From NCBI RefSeq assembly GCF_001597745.1, contig NZ_LUHJ01000017.1, positions 18,780 through 82,779 of the forward strand: DNA of 64,000 nt. Reading direction: 5' to 3'. Position numbers and translations under genes: made by a program. The DNA comes from Anabaena sp. 4-3 (GTDB lineage: Bacteria; Cyanobacteriota; Cyanobacteriia; Cyanobacteriales; Nostocaceae). Each line of letters starts with the position of its first letter. Positions within the stretch are counted from its first letter, which is position 1. The notes below the pieces were generated by a model, which was not told the DNA's origin, ran no database searches, and saw nothing but the letters and a program-made list of their open reading frames with translations. Shown in pieces: positions 26,311 to 34,590 of this stretch.

Positions 26311-27747
26311 ATGGAAATTCATGTTATTGGACACGCTTCTATTTTCGTCAACACCCAAGATTGTCGAATCTTAATGGATCCAGTTCTCTGGAACCCACAC
26401 CAAGAAGGCTTATTTGATATTTGTCCCGAAAGAGAAGTAATTCATGAGAACATTCCCGAATTTGATCTACTAATTATTTCCCATCAACATTTAGATCACT
26501 TTCATATTCGCTCTCTCGCTTATTTACCCAAAAATGTTGATGTGCTAATTCCCGAAGACAAGTTGATAGAAGACTGTCTGCGTCAATTAGGATATTCCTA
26601 TATTTATACTTTAAAAGATTTTAATAAAGTAAAATTTGGTGCTACAAGTTTGTTAACCACTCGTTCAGAAAACCGAGTGCCTGAATACGGTGTGATTTTT
26701 GCTGACGAATCGGGAGTTTTTTGGAATCAAGTGGATACAATCGTTAGCTTGAATACTATTCGTTTGATTAAATCTCGCTATGAAAAGATAGATTTTCTCT
26801 TAGCCATGTGGCAACCCATGCTAGAGATGAACTATCAACTGAACATGAGTTTAAATTTTCCCTATTCAATCTATAGCAAGGTTCTAGAGACTATTAGTAC
26901 AATTCAGCCGCAAGCAATTGCTCCTGGTTCTAATGCTTTTAGATGTAATGGGGATTCAGCTTGGCTGAATAAAATTTTATTTCCCGTTACGAGAGAACGT
27001 TTTTGTGAGGATATAAAAATTGTTTGTCCAGAAATAGTTGACAATATATTTACCTTAGACCCTGGGGATGTTTTAAGTTTTGAACACGGTGAATTTAATC
27101 ATTTAAAAGGTGAATGCAAATTTGTCAAAAAAATTTCTGATCATCGAGAAGATTTAGATTTTGCACCCGTTCGAGTCGGGAATCAAATGATAGATAGCAA
27201 TCCCGACAACTATCATCTTGATGAGATGAAGCAGGCAATTGAGCAGGAAATTAGTGTTAACCTAGCGGAATTGATCACTAAAAATCGAAATTTTCTGTTT
27301 ATAGAGCATTGTCGATGGCAAGTGATTTATCAATTGGAAATAGTCTTTCCCGACGGCTCAAAGATTTGGAATTTTGATTTTTCAGAAACCAATATTCAAG
27401 CTCAAGCAGGTAGAAATCCTTTGGCAAATCTCTTTACTTATATGACAGCCTCCAGTCTTTATGGAATTTTGCAAGGATTCAAAGGTTGGGATTATGCTAA
27501 TCTTGGCGGTCATTATCGCAGGTTTCAAAAAATCTACTTACCAACTCCTCAAGGAATCATCAAACCAGACGAAGAACTAATTTCTGATCCGCTTGGGTTT
27601 AGATTTCCTTACCGTGAGGTATTGAAGAAGGTGTTAAATCATGAAATCGCTCAATGGCATCATGGAAATGACAACAGAGAACAACCCAGCGAAACCAGAA
27701 AACTCATGATGCGGATGGGCAATACCCTTTTCAAACTAGATAAGTAA
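26311..27747 (+). CDS. Metallo-beta-lactamase-fold protein of the RiPP island
   Basis: 478 residues. The MBL motif SHQHLDHFH gives H58, H60, D62 and H63 for two metals, following IGHASIFVNTQDCRILMDPVLW, the strand pattern of UlaG/CMP-Neu5Ac hydroxylase-like MBL proteins. The region after about 280 (DHREDLDFAPVRVG onward) is not part of the basic MBL fold; its FLFIEHCRWQVIYQLEIVFPDGSKIWNFDFSE segment resembles a sterol-carrier-like beta sheet. It starts 17 bases after the arginase-like gene, so the two are co-expressed. The role in the pathway is not predictable; hydrolysis or oxidation on the peptide, or removal of a by-product, are options. Confidence 0.8.
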   Translation: MEIHVIGHASIFVNTQDCRILMDPVLWNPHQEGLFDICPEREVIHENIPEFDLLIISHQHLDHFHIRSLAYLPKNVDVLIPEDKLIEDCLRQLGYSYIYTLKDFNKVKFGATSLLTTRSENRVPEYGVIFADESGVFWNQVDTIVSLNTIRLIKSRYEKIDFLLAMWQPMLEMNYQLNMSLNFPYSIYSKVLETISTIQPQAIAPGSNAFRCNGDSAWLNKILFPVTRERFCEDIKIVCPEIVDNIFTLDPGDVLSFEHGEFNHLKGECKFVKKISDHREDLDFAPVRVGNQMIDSNPDNYHLDEMKQAIEQEISVNLAELITKNRNFLFIEHCRWQVIYQLEIVFPDGSKIWNFDFSETNIQAQAGRNPLANLFTYMTASSLYGILQGFKGWDYANLGGHYRRFQKIYLPTPQGIIKPDEELISDPLGFRFPYREVLKKVLNHEIAQWHHGNDNREQPSETRKLMMRMGNTLFKLDK

Positions 27748-27813
27748 TTCTCTAGGACTAACCCAAGTCCAGTAGGGTGTGTTAGCGCACAGTACGGCAT
27801 CAAATCAACAAAC

Positions 27814-30800
27814 CTACTCATTCTCATCGACTGCGCCTAAAAATTTTAAGGCTTCTCGTTGTACATCTATTAAACCTTTTGCTCCTTTGATGCACATTCC
27901 TTCATAGGGTCGTTTTGTTCTCAACATCTCTAGGCATTTTCCTGTATGAATATCCCACAGTTGGATAGTTTCATCTTGACCGCCACTTACTAAAATCTCG
28001 CCATCGGGACTAAATGCCACAGACCACACCCAACTTTTATGTGCTGGGATGGTTTGCTGACATTTACCTGTATTGATATTCCAAAACTTCACGGTCTGGT
28101 CGCAACTACCACTGGCTAGAATTTCTCCATTGGGACTGAATGCTACTGACTGTACCCAACTGGTGTGTCCCTGTAAGGTTTTTAAACATTCTCCTGTGGC
28201 GACATCCCACAGACGAATAGTACAATCACAACTGGCACTGGCTAAAAGTTTGCCATCAGGACTAAAACAGATTCCTTGCACCCAGCTAGTATGTCCTACC
28301 AGTGTGTTAATACATTGACCTGTGGCAACATCCCAGATTTTAATGGTTTTGTCTTCAGAAGCACTAGCTAAGGTGACTCCATCAGGACTAAATTGCACAG
28401 ACCATAACCAACCCTCGTGTCCGTGGAGAGTTTTCAGGCAGTTTCCTGTAATCATATCCCATAATTTAACAGTGTAGTCGCCGCCGCAACTGGCTAACAC
28501 CAATCCATCAGGACTAAACGCCACTGAACCAATCCAACGGGTGTGTCCCTGCAATGTTTTCAGGCATTGACCTGTAGTGACATCCCAAAGCTTGACACTA
28601 TAATCACTGCTGCCACTGGCAAGATGTTTGCCATCGGGACTAAAGACAACAGAACAAACCCATCCCCGATGTCCTTCTAAGACGATTGAACTCACAGGAG
28701 TGTTGACAGCATCAGCCTTTTCTAGATTCCATAATCGGACGGTTTTATCTTCACTCCCACTAGCTAGGGTTTTGCCATCGGGACTAAAGGCGACTGATTG
28801 AATCCAACTACCGTAACCTTGCCAGATATCGATGCAGCTACCTGTGCTGACTTCCCACAGTCGCACTGAGCGATCTTCGCCGCCAGTTGCTAACATTGTG
28901 CCATCGGGAGTAAAGGCGACTGAGGTTAAAAGACTGTTGTGGCCGTGTAGGGTTTTTAGGCATTGTCCGTCAGCAACACTCCAAAGTCTCACGGTGCGAT
29001 CGCCACTACCACTAGCTATGAGTTTACCATCGGGACTAAAGGCGACTGACCGCAATCTTTGGGTATGTCCGGTTAATGTCCGCACACATTTGCCAGTGCT
29101 GGTTTCCCAAATTTTCAGGGTGCGATCGCCACTCCCACTAGCTATCAACTTACCATCGGGACTAAAGGCTAATGTCCGCACCCAACGCTCATGTGCTGAT
29201 AGTGTGTGGTAACATTCACCTGTATTTACATCCCATAGTTTAATACTCCTATCTTCACTCCCACTCGCAATCATGCTGCCATCAGGGGAGAAAGCAACAG
29301 ACCAAACATAACTGTTATGTCCTGAAAACACTTTGAGACATTCACCAGTGTTAACATCCCAGAGTCTGATTGTTGCGTCACTGCCGCCACTGGCTATCAG
29401 TTTACCATTGGGACTAAAGGCGATGGAACGCACTCGCTGATGATGGCCTGTAAGCGTTTTCAAGCAGCTGCCATCCCACACATCCCATAATTTAATCGTA
29501 TGGTCGCTGCTAGCACTACAAAGCGTTTTTCCATCAGGACTAAACGCAATTGAATGTACCCAACCTGCATGACCTTGACAATTGAGAATTGGTTGACCGT
29601 CTGTAATTTGCCATAAGTAAATTTCCCCGTTCACATCTCCAGTGGCTAGTAATCTGCCATCAGGACTAAAGGCTATAGATAAAATACTGGCTAACTGTTT
29701 TGCAAATACTGACTGACTCAGATCAGCATCGGTAAAATTGACATTTTGTAAGTTCGTATGTTGTAAACAGCCAGACCAGATTGTTAAATTTGAGAAGTCA
29801 TAGCCTGATAGCTCAACTTGCATCTGACATAAGATATTAATAATATTTCCAGCCGCATAACCCGGCTCTAATGTCGGGTCATTTTTGAGTTTATTAATAA
29901 TATTTTGGAATTGCAACTCGATTTTTTCTTTACTTTTATAGCAAGTTAACAGCTTATCTAATAAAGGTTTAATAATCTGCTTAATCTGAGCTTGTTTGAG
30001 ATATTCTTTAGACCTTGACTTCAGTAAAGGGTATTGATTTAATAAAAATATTTTTTCGTTTTGAATTTCTGCAAAAATTTCATCAATTAGTTTGTTGCAT
30101 AAATATTCTCTCACAACAGGTTGTAAAAAGAAATTTGTGTTCTTTTTTTCTAAAAAAGACCGATGCAAAAGCGATTGAATAGTTTCAATAATTATTCCAT
30201 CTGATATATTCGCAAATATTCCCGACCTCAAATCTGATTGATCAATAGGCTCCTGTTCAATGATTAACCAGTATAAAAAGCTTTTTTCTGACAATGGTAG
30301 TCGATTAAATTGCTCCTCTAAAACTTTATTAATTTCTCCAAAAATTAATGATTTATTTCTAATAAACTCCGAAATATTTCCATTAAATAAATCTGCTGCT
30401 ATTGCCGAAACAATTTTTAACGCTAAAGGATTGCCTCCATAGTTTTCGATTAAAAATTGGTAAGATTCTTCAGATTCTAAAAATCCGTCTCTTAATTGCA
30501 AGAGTTTTCTCGCAGCTTGGAAATTTAATCCTCCTAATTTTAAAGAACGAACCGGTAAGGTTTCTCCTTTCATTAAGGCTATTTCTTTAGGTTTTTCTCT
30601 GGTAGTCAGGAGTAAGCAACTTTTATGATGACATTCTCCTATACGTTTAAAAAATGTTCTATACTCCTCATAGCCTTCTTGATATTGACCTGCTAATACA
30701 CCACTTTTTAAAATTGTTTCCGCATTATCTAAGATGAGCAAACATCTTTTTGTTTTCAGAATATGAATCAGATAAGACATTTGTGCCTCAAATCTGATGG

Positions 30801-31476
30801 GTAAATTATTTTCCTCTCCTTGAGTCAAAAATTGCAGGAGATTGATTACCAATTGTTGTAAAGGAGGGGCTTGCAGAAGCGATCGCCAAATCACATATTC
30901 AAAATGTTGCTGAATTTGTTCGGCTAACTTGACGCTGAGATGGGTTTTGCCAATTCCTCCCATTCCCAGCAATACCACCAAACGACAGCCATCGTTGACT
31001 ATCCATTGTTCTAGGGTAGCCAGTTCTTCAGTCCGATTGTAGAACACAGAAACATCAGGTGCATCTCCCCAGTCTTGGTATCTTGTCGTCTCCCTGACTG
31101 GGATGTTAATTATATCTGGCGATCGCCAAGCGTCTGGCGTTGCCATCACCTGATCACTAACATTTGTCTGGGCGACATTTTCCCCAACAACTGAAGTTGC
31201 ACTAGCCTGATACCATTGTCTCTCTAAAGCCGAGCGAAAATTAGTTTTACTAACTTTTTCACCGCACACCTCCGACAGCAACTGCCATAACTTAGGGCCA
31301 ATATCTTGCTTAAGGTAATTTACTGAATAACCATAGGTTTCGGCAATGTCACTGTAGCGTAGATGTGGTTCTGACCAAAACGCATGCAGAAGCAGCCTTT
31401 GCAAATCACTCAGATGCTTACCTTTTTTCTGGAATATGAAAGTGTCAACAAAGGCTAAGGCTTCTTGAACGTCCAT
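27814..31476 (-). CDS. STAND NTPase with 14 WD40 repeats
   Basis: 1220 residues. Residues 1-90 form a helical N-terminal domain seen in cyanobacterial WD-NTPases (SDLQRLLLHAFWSEPHLRYSDIAETYGYSVNYLKQDIGPKLW). The NB-ARC-type NTPase has its P-loop GMGGIGKT at 171-178 and Walker B CLLILDNAE near 247. After helical linkers, residues about 590-1190 hold 14 WD repeats (each ...FSPDGK.LASGS.D.TIKLWDV), enough for two seven-bladed propellers. Such proteins act as ligand-triggered switches; some bacterial STAND proteins are phage sensors, but no effector domain beyond the N-terminal helices is seen. It is convergent with the MBL gene and transcribed alone. Confidence 0.88.
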   Translation of the reverse strand: MDVQEALAFVDTFIFQKKGKHLSDLQRLLLHAFWSEPHLRYSDIAETYGYSVNYLKQDIGPKLWQLLSEVCGEKVSKTNFRSALERQWYQASATSVVGENVAQTNVSDQVMATPDAWRSPDIINIPVRETTRYQDWGDAPDVSVFYNRTEELATLEQWIVNDGCRLVVLLGMGGIGKTHLSVKLAEQIQQHFEYVIWRSLLQAPPLQQLVINLLQFLTQGEENNLPIRFEAQMSYLIHILKTKRCLLILDNAETILKSGVLAGQYQEGYEEYRTFFKRIGECHHKSCLLLTTREKPKEIALMKGETLPVRSLKLGGLNFQAARKLLQLRDGFLESEESYQFLIENYGGNPLALKIVSAIAADLFNGNISEFIRNKSLIFGEINKVLEEQFNRLPLSEKSFLYWLIIEQEPIDQSDLRSGIFANISDGIIIETIQSLLHRSFLEKKNTNFFLQPVVREYLCNKLIDEIFAEIQNEKIFLLNQYPLLKSRSKEYLKQAQIKQIIKPLLDKLLTCYKSKEKIELQFQNIINKLKNDPTLEPGYAAGNIINILCQMQVELSGYDFSNLTIWSGCLQHTNLQNVNFTDADLSQSVFAKQLASILSIAFSPDGRLLATGDVNGEIYLWQITDGQPILNCQGHAGWVHSIAFSPDGKTLCSASSDHTIKLWDVWDGSCLKTLTGHHQRVRSIAFSPNGKLIASGGSDATIRLWDVNTGECLKVFSGHNSYVWSVAFSPDGSMIASGSEDRSIKLWDVNTGECYHTLSAHERWVRTLAFSPDGKLIASGSGDRTLKIWETSTGKCVRTLTGHTQRLRSVAFSPDGKLIASGSGDRTVRLWSVADGQCLKTLHGHNSLLTSVAFTPDGTMLATGGEDRSVRLWEVSTGSCIDIWQGYGSWIQSVAFSPDGKTLASGSEDKTVRLWNLEKADAVNTPVSSIVLEGHRGWVCSVVFSPDGKHLASGSSDYSVKLWDVTTGQCLKTLQGHTRWIGSVAFSPDGLVLASCGGDYTVKLWDMITGNCLKTLHGHEGWLWSVQFSPDGVTLASASEDKTIKIWDVATGQCINTLVGHTSWVQGICFSPDGKLLASASCDCTIRLWDVATGECLKTLQGHTSWVQSVAFSPNGEILASGSCDQTVKFWNINTGKCQQTIPAHKSWVWSVAFSPDGEILVSGGQDETIQLWDIHTGKCLEMLRTKRPYEGMCIKGAKGLIDVQREALKFLGAVDENE

Positions 31477-31724
31477 AAATTATAGATTTATATTAAATAC
31501 AATCAGAACAAAAGAAATATGAAAAGTTTTGATTTAATTGATCAGTTCTATCGTCAACTACAGAGTTTCTCAACCTGTTTGACTAACATCATTTATGGCT
31601 GGGTATGAATTTGACGTTACTTTAACTTTTCTCCTTAATCGTGAACAATTTGCCTCAAAATCTATTTTTGGCTGTTTATCTCTACCCACATCTGGCACCT
31701 GTTCCTTGATGATAATTTTTGTCG

Positions 31725-31784
31725 GGTGGGCATTGCTTGTAACTTGCTGAAAGCCTTAGTTTTATATTGTTGGCAATGCCCACC
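31725..31784. repeat. 12-bp perfect inverted repeat pair, 36-base spacer
   Basis: GGTGGGCATTGC at 31725-31736 pairs exactly with GCAATGCCCACC at 31773-31784. The size and the intergenic location fit a small interspersed palindromic element or a deleted MITE. Confidence 0.6.
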
Positions 31785-32728
31785 ACCCTGTCAGCGCAAT
31801 CAAGCAACTACTGCAAGATGTAAATAGAGGAGTGTATCCAGTTTTCAGGCAGTCCGCAGAACAGTGAATTTCCCCCATAAGCTATTCTCCAGAATACTTT
31901 CCCGATTTAAACTTACTGGCATTTTCTTCCGGCTATTTCAGAATTTATAGCAGGAGGCAAAAGATAGGAGGCAGCTATGCTGGAGGTAAAATCTTACTAT
32001 TCCTAGCATTCACGCTTTCAAAATTTCCTAACTTATCCGACTACAGCTATAAGTGTTTTTGATAATAGAAATCAGCCGTAATGCAGCAGATGATTTTGGT
32101 ACGTTACGCTTTGTTTTAACGCACCCGAAAAATTAATATTTGCTTGATCACGCATCTCTCAAAAAGAGAGATTAGCATGAGTTAATGTCAATTTGGATTG
32201 TTTTAATTAAATTTTTAGACTAATTTAGCTTTAATTATACTAAAACTTTGCCGAAACCTATATTGATGAATAAAAACTGTAATAATCTGACTACAGCCCT
32301 GCCGAGCAAAAAAAGTTAATTTTTGTAATCAACATCTTTTGTCACTTTTGCCAGAAAATCAACTCAAATCCTTATTTTTACGGTTTGATTGCCAAAAAAG
32401 TTAAATCCAAAATTCAGAAGAGGATGATTAAATTTTTGATGCCTTCTAAGTTGGAGAAGATACAGCAGATTTGGGGTCAATCAGGTACAAATTTTAGGAA
32501 CAAAGCTTTATACTAAGAGAGTTTCAAACCTTTTCCCTGTTAAGAGTTCCCTATTCCCTGCTGTATTTCTAAAGAAATGTAAAGGTAAAAATTTCTGATA
32601 TGAAAGATTGATCATTAGGTTCTGCACAGATGCGCTCATCACTGTAACTCAAGAGATGAACATGATATCAGATATCAGCTTCCCACCGGTGCGGCGACGC
32701 ACTGGTAAAATCAGCAAGAAGCCAGCCA

Positions 32729-32756
32729 AAACCCCAGTATTGATAACTGGGGGTTT
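32729..32756 (-). terminator. Terminator after the GH57 gene
   Basis: On the minus strand a stem AAACCCCCAGT/ACTGGGGTTT (one bulged base) ends in TTTT, 44 bases past the GH57 stop. Confidence 0.7.
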
Positions 32757-32799
32757 AGCTTTTCATCTGTGAAAAAAATAAACTGAGGTGAGATGTTAA

Positions 32800-34389
32800 T
32801 TACAAAGGACGATAAACCCGATAGTTAATATTGGGGAAAATATTATCCATTAATTCCACTTTTTCTAGCCAACCGCTATCAATCTTGCCGATTTTTATAT
32901 CTTCATAAAGTTTATTAAATCGCATGATGTGCGATCGCGTCCGTCGTACTGCATAGGGAACCATAGTCCCTGTCCGCATAATAAACGCCCAGTCAGAAGA
33001 TTGAGCCAACAGCAATTCACGCGCCGCTTGATTGAGTGCTTTCCAGGATAATTCATCCTCCGGTTCTAAACGAGAGATTTCAATCATCCGTTCCGCAGTT
33101 TTGTGCAGATGTGGGTAAATCCAGGCATTGGTATCATTTAACCAATACTCATGAAAACCCTTATAACCCCAACTTGACTGAGAAGGACGACAGACTTGCT
33201 GAGTCGGTTCAGCCCGTAAATAATCTGCCAAGTGAGTCATTGTATAAGTTCCTTGGTCATACCAAGACTTGCGGAAGAGATAATCAATAAACCAAGGCCC
33301 TTCATACCACCAATGCCCAAACAACTCAGCATCATAGGGCGAAACAATAATTGGCGGACGCTGCATAATGCCATAGAGATGCTCTACCTGACGTTCGCGG
33401 TTATACATAAAATTACCAGCGTGTTCTGCCGCCTTTTCTCTTGCCCAATAAGGGTCATAGAGTGCTTTATCGGATAAACCTAAGCCACGCCCAGTAATTT
33501 TGTGATACTTAATCCCCGTATTTTTACGTTGACCGTTGGGCATAATGTAGGGCTTGATGTACTCATATTCAGCTTCCCAGCCCAAATCTTTATAAAATTC
33601 CCGATATTCCGCCGCACCGGGATAGCCCACCTCAGAAGACCATACCTGTTGTGAAGATTCATGATCACGACCAAAAGCCGCAACACCAGTTTCAGTAAAA
33701 ATTGGCGCGTAAGTACCAAAGCGGGGACGAGGACGAGCATAAAGAATACCATGTCCATCAGTCAGGAAGTAACGCAAACCCGCATCTGCCAGCATCCGTT
33801 CTAAACCTTCATAGTAGGCGCATTCTGGCAACCAAATACCTTTAGGGGGACGACCAAAAGTTTCTTCGTAATGTTCACAAGCTACCTGAATTTGCGCCCA
33901 TACAGCTTGCGGATACATCTTCATCAATGGCAAATAGCCATGAGTGGCACCACAGGTGATAATTTCTAGATTGTTAGTATCTTGGAACTCTTTAAAAGCC
34001 GTTACTAAATCACCGTTGTAGCGTTCCCACATCTGACGCGCTTCATTAAACTCAGTGGCGTAGTGTTCGGCTAGGTAACGAATATGCCCATTGTGGACAT
34101 TACGCTCGGCTTCCAGTTCTGCTAATTCTTCTAGTTTGGCTAAGTGAGTATCATAGCGTTCTTGTAACAAAGGGTCACGGAGCATCGACACTAGCGGTGG
34201 TGTCATACTCATGGTGATTTTAAAGTCGATGCCGTCTCGTTTTAAGCCTTCAAATACTTTTAGTAAGGGAATGTATGTTTCGGTAATAGCTTCATACAGC
34301 CATTCTTCTTCTAGTACATAATCACTTTCTGGGTGACGAACAAAAGGCAGATGTGCGTGGAGTACAAGCGCGACGTAGCCAATAGCCAT
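32800..34389 (-). CDS. GH57 1,4-alpha-glucan branching enzyme-like protein
   Basis: 529 residues from the ATG at 34389. A TTG 36 bases upstream lacks a ribosome site and is not preferred. The N-terminal GH57 barrel has LHAHLPFVRHPE. The catalytic nucleophile Glu is expected in IWLPECAYYEG and the acid/base Asp in SPYDAELFGHWWYEGP. The C-terminal helical part (DUF1957 type) has QSSWGYKGFHEYWLNDTNAWIYPHLH. The length matches GH57 branching enzymes that make alpha-1,6 branches in glycogen. Most cyanobacteria also have a GH13 enzyme (GlgB), so this is probably a second enzyme. It is downstream of rpoC2 but has its own start, and the rpoC2 terminator lies between. Confidence 0.88.
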   Translation of the reverse strand: MAIGYVALVLHAHLPFVRHPESDYVLEEEWLYEAITETYIPLLKVFEGLKRDGIDFKITMSMTPPLVSMLRDPLLQERYDTHLAKLEELAELEAERNVHNGHIRYLAEHYATEFNEARQMWERYNGDLVTAFKEFQDTNNLEIITCGATHGYLPLMKMYPQAVWAQIQVACEHYEETFGRPPKGIWLPECAYYEGLERMLADAGLRYFLTDGHGILYARPRPRFGTYAPIFTETGVAAFGRDHESSQQVWSSEVGYPGAAEYREFYKDLGWEAEYEYIKPYIMPNGQRKNTGIKYHKITGRGLGLSDKALYDPYWAREKAAEHAGNFMYNRERQVEHLYGIMQRPPIIVSPYDAELFGHWWYEGPWFIDYLFRKSWYDQGTYTMTHLADYLRAEPTQQVCRPSQSSWGYKGFHEYWLNDTNAWIYPHLHKTAERMIEISRLEPEDELSWKALNQAARELLLAQSSDWAFIMRTGTMVPYAVRRTRSHIMRFNKLYEDIKIGKIDSGWLEKVELMDNIFPNINYRVYRPL

Positions 34390-34527
34390 AGTTTTTTGGG
34401 GTGATACTTGTAATTTGCAGGTCAAGGGGTTTGGGGGAAATTAACAATATTTTAAGACCTTCTGGGGATCGTGACGTTGCTTCGCTCTGAATTCAAAATT
34501 CTCTCATTCAAAATTAAGAAAGATAGA

Positions 34528-34564
34528 TATAAAAAAAGGCAAAAGAATTGATTCTTTTGCCTTT
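34528..34564 (-). terminator. Strong intrinsic terminator of the rpoBC1C2 operon
   Basis: A 14-bp perfect stem (AAAGGCAAAAGAAT and its complement, 34535-34548 and 34551-34564) has a two-base loop. It is followed on the minus strand by seven T. It lies 26 bases past the rpoC2 stop. Confidence 0.9.
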
Positions 34565-34590
34565 GCAATTTTCACTTTGACTTTTCGATA

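Larger units (their letters stand above)
31477..32799. other. 1.3-kb region without a convincing gene
   Basis: I see no ORF with coding character. A 29-codon ATG frame (31519-31608, MKSFDLIDQFYRQ...) starts divergently from the STAND gene and could be a short leader peptide, but nothing confirms it. The region also holds the inverted repeat at 31725-31784 and the terminator at 32729-32756. The sequence is AT-rich with scattered short duplications and may be the remains of deleted genes. Confidence 0.6.

Noticed and set aside
28832-29212. 126-codon ORF antisense to the WD repeats
   Set aside because: Its periodic Pro/Ser composition is the shadow of the WD repeats on the other strand.
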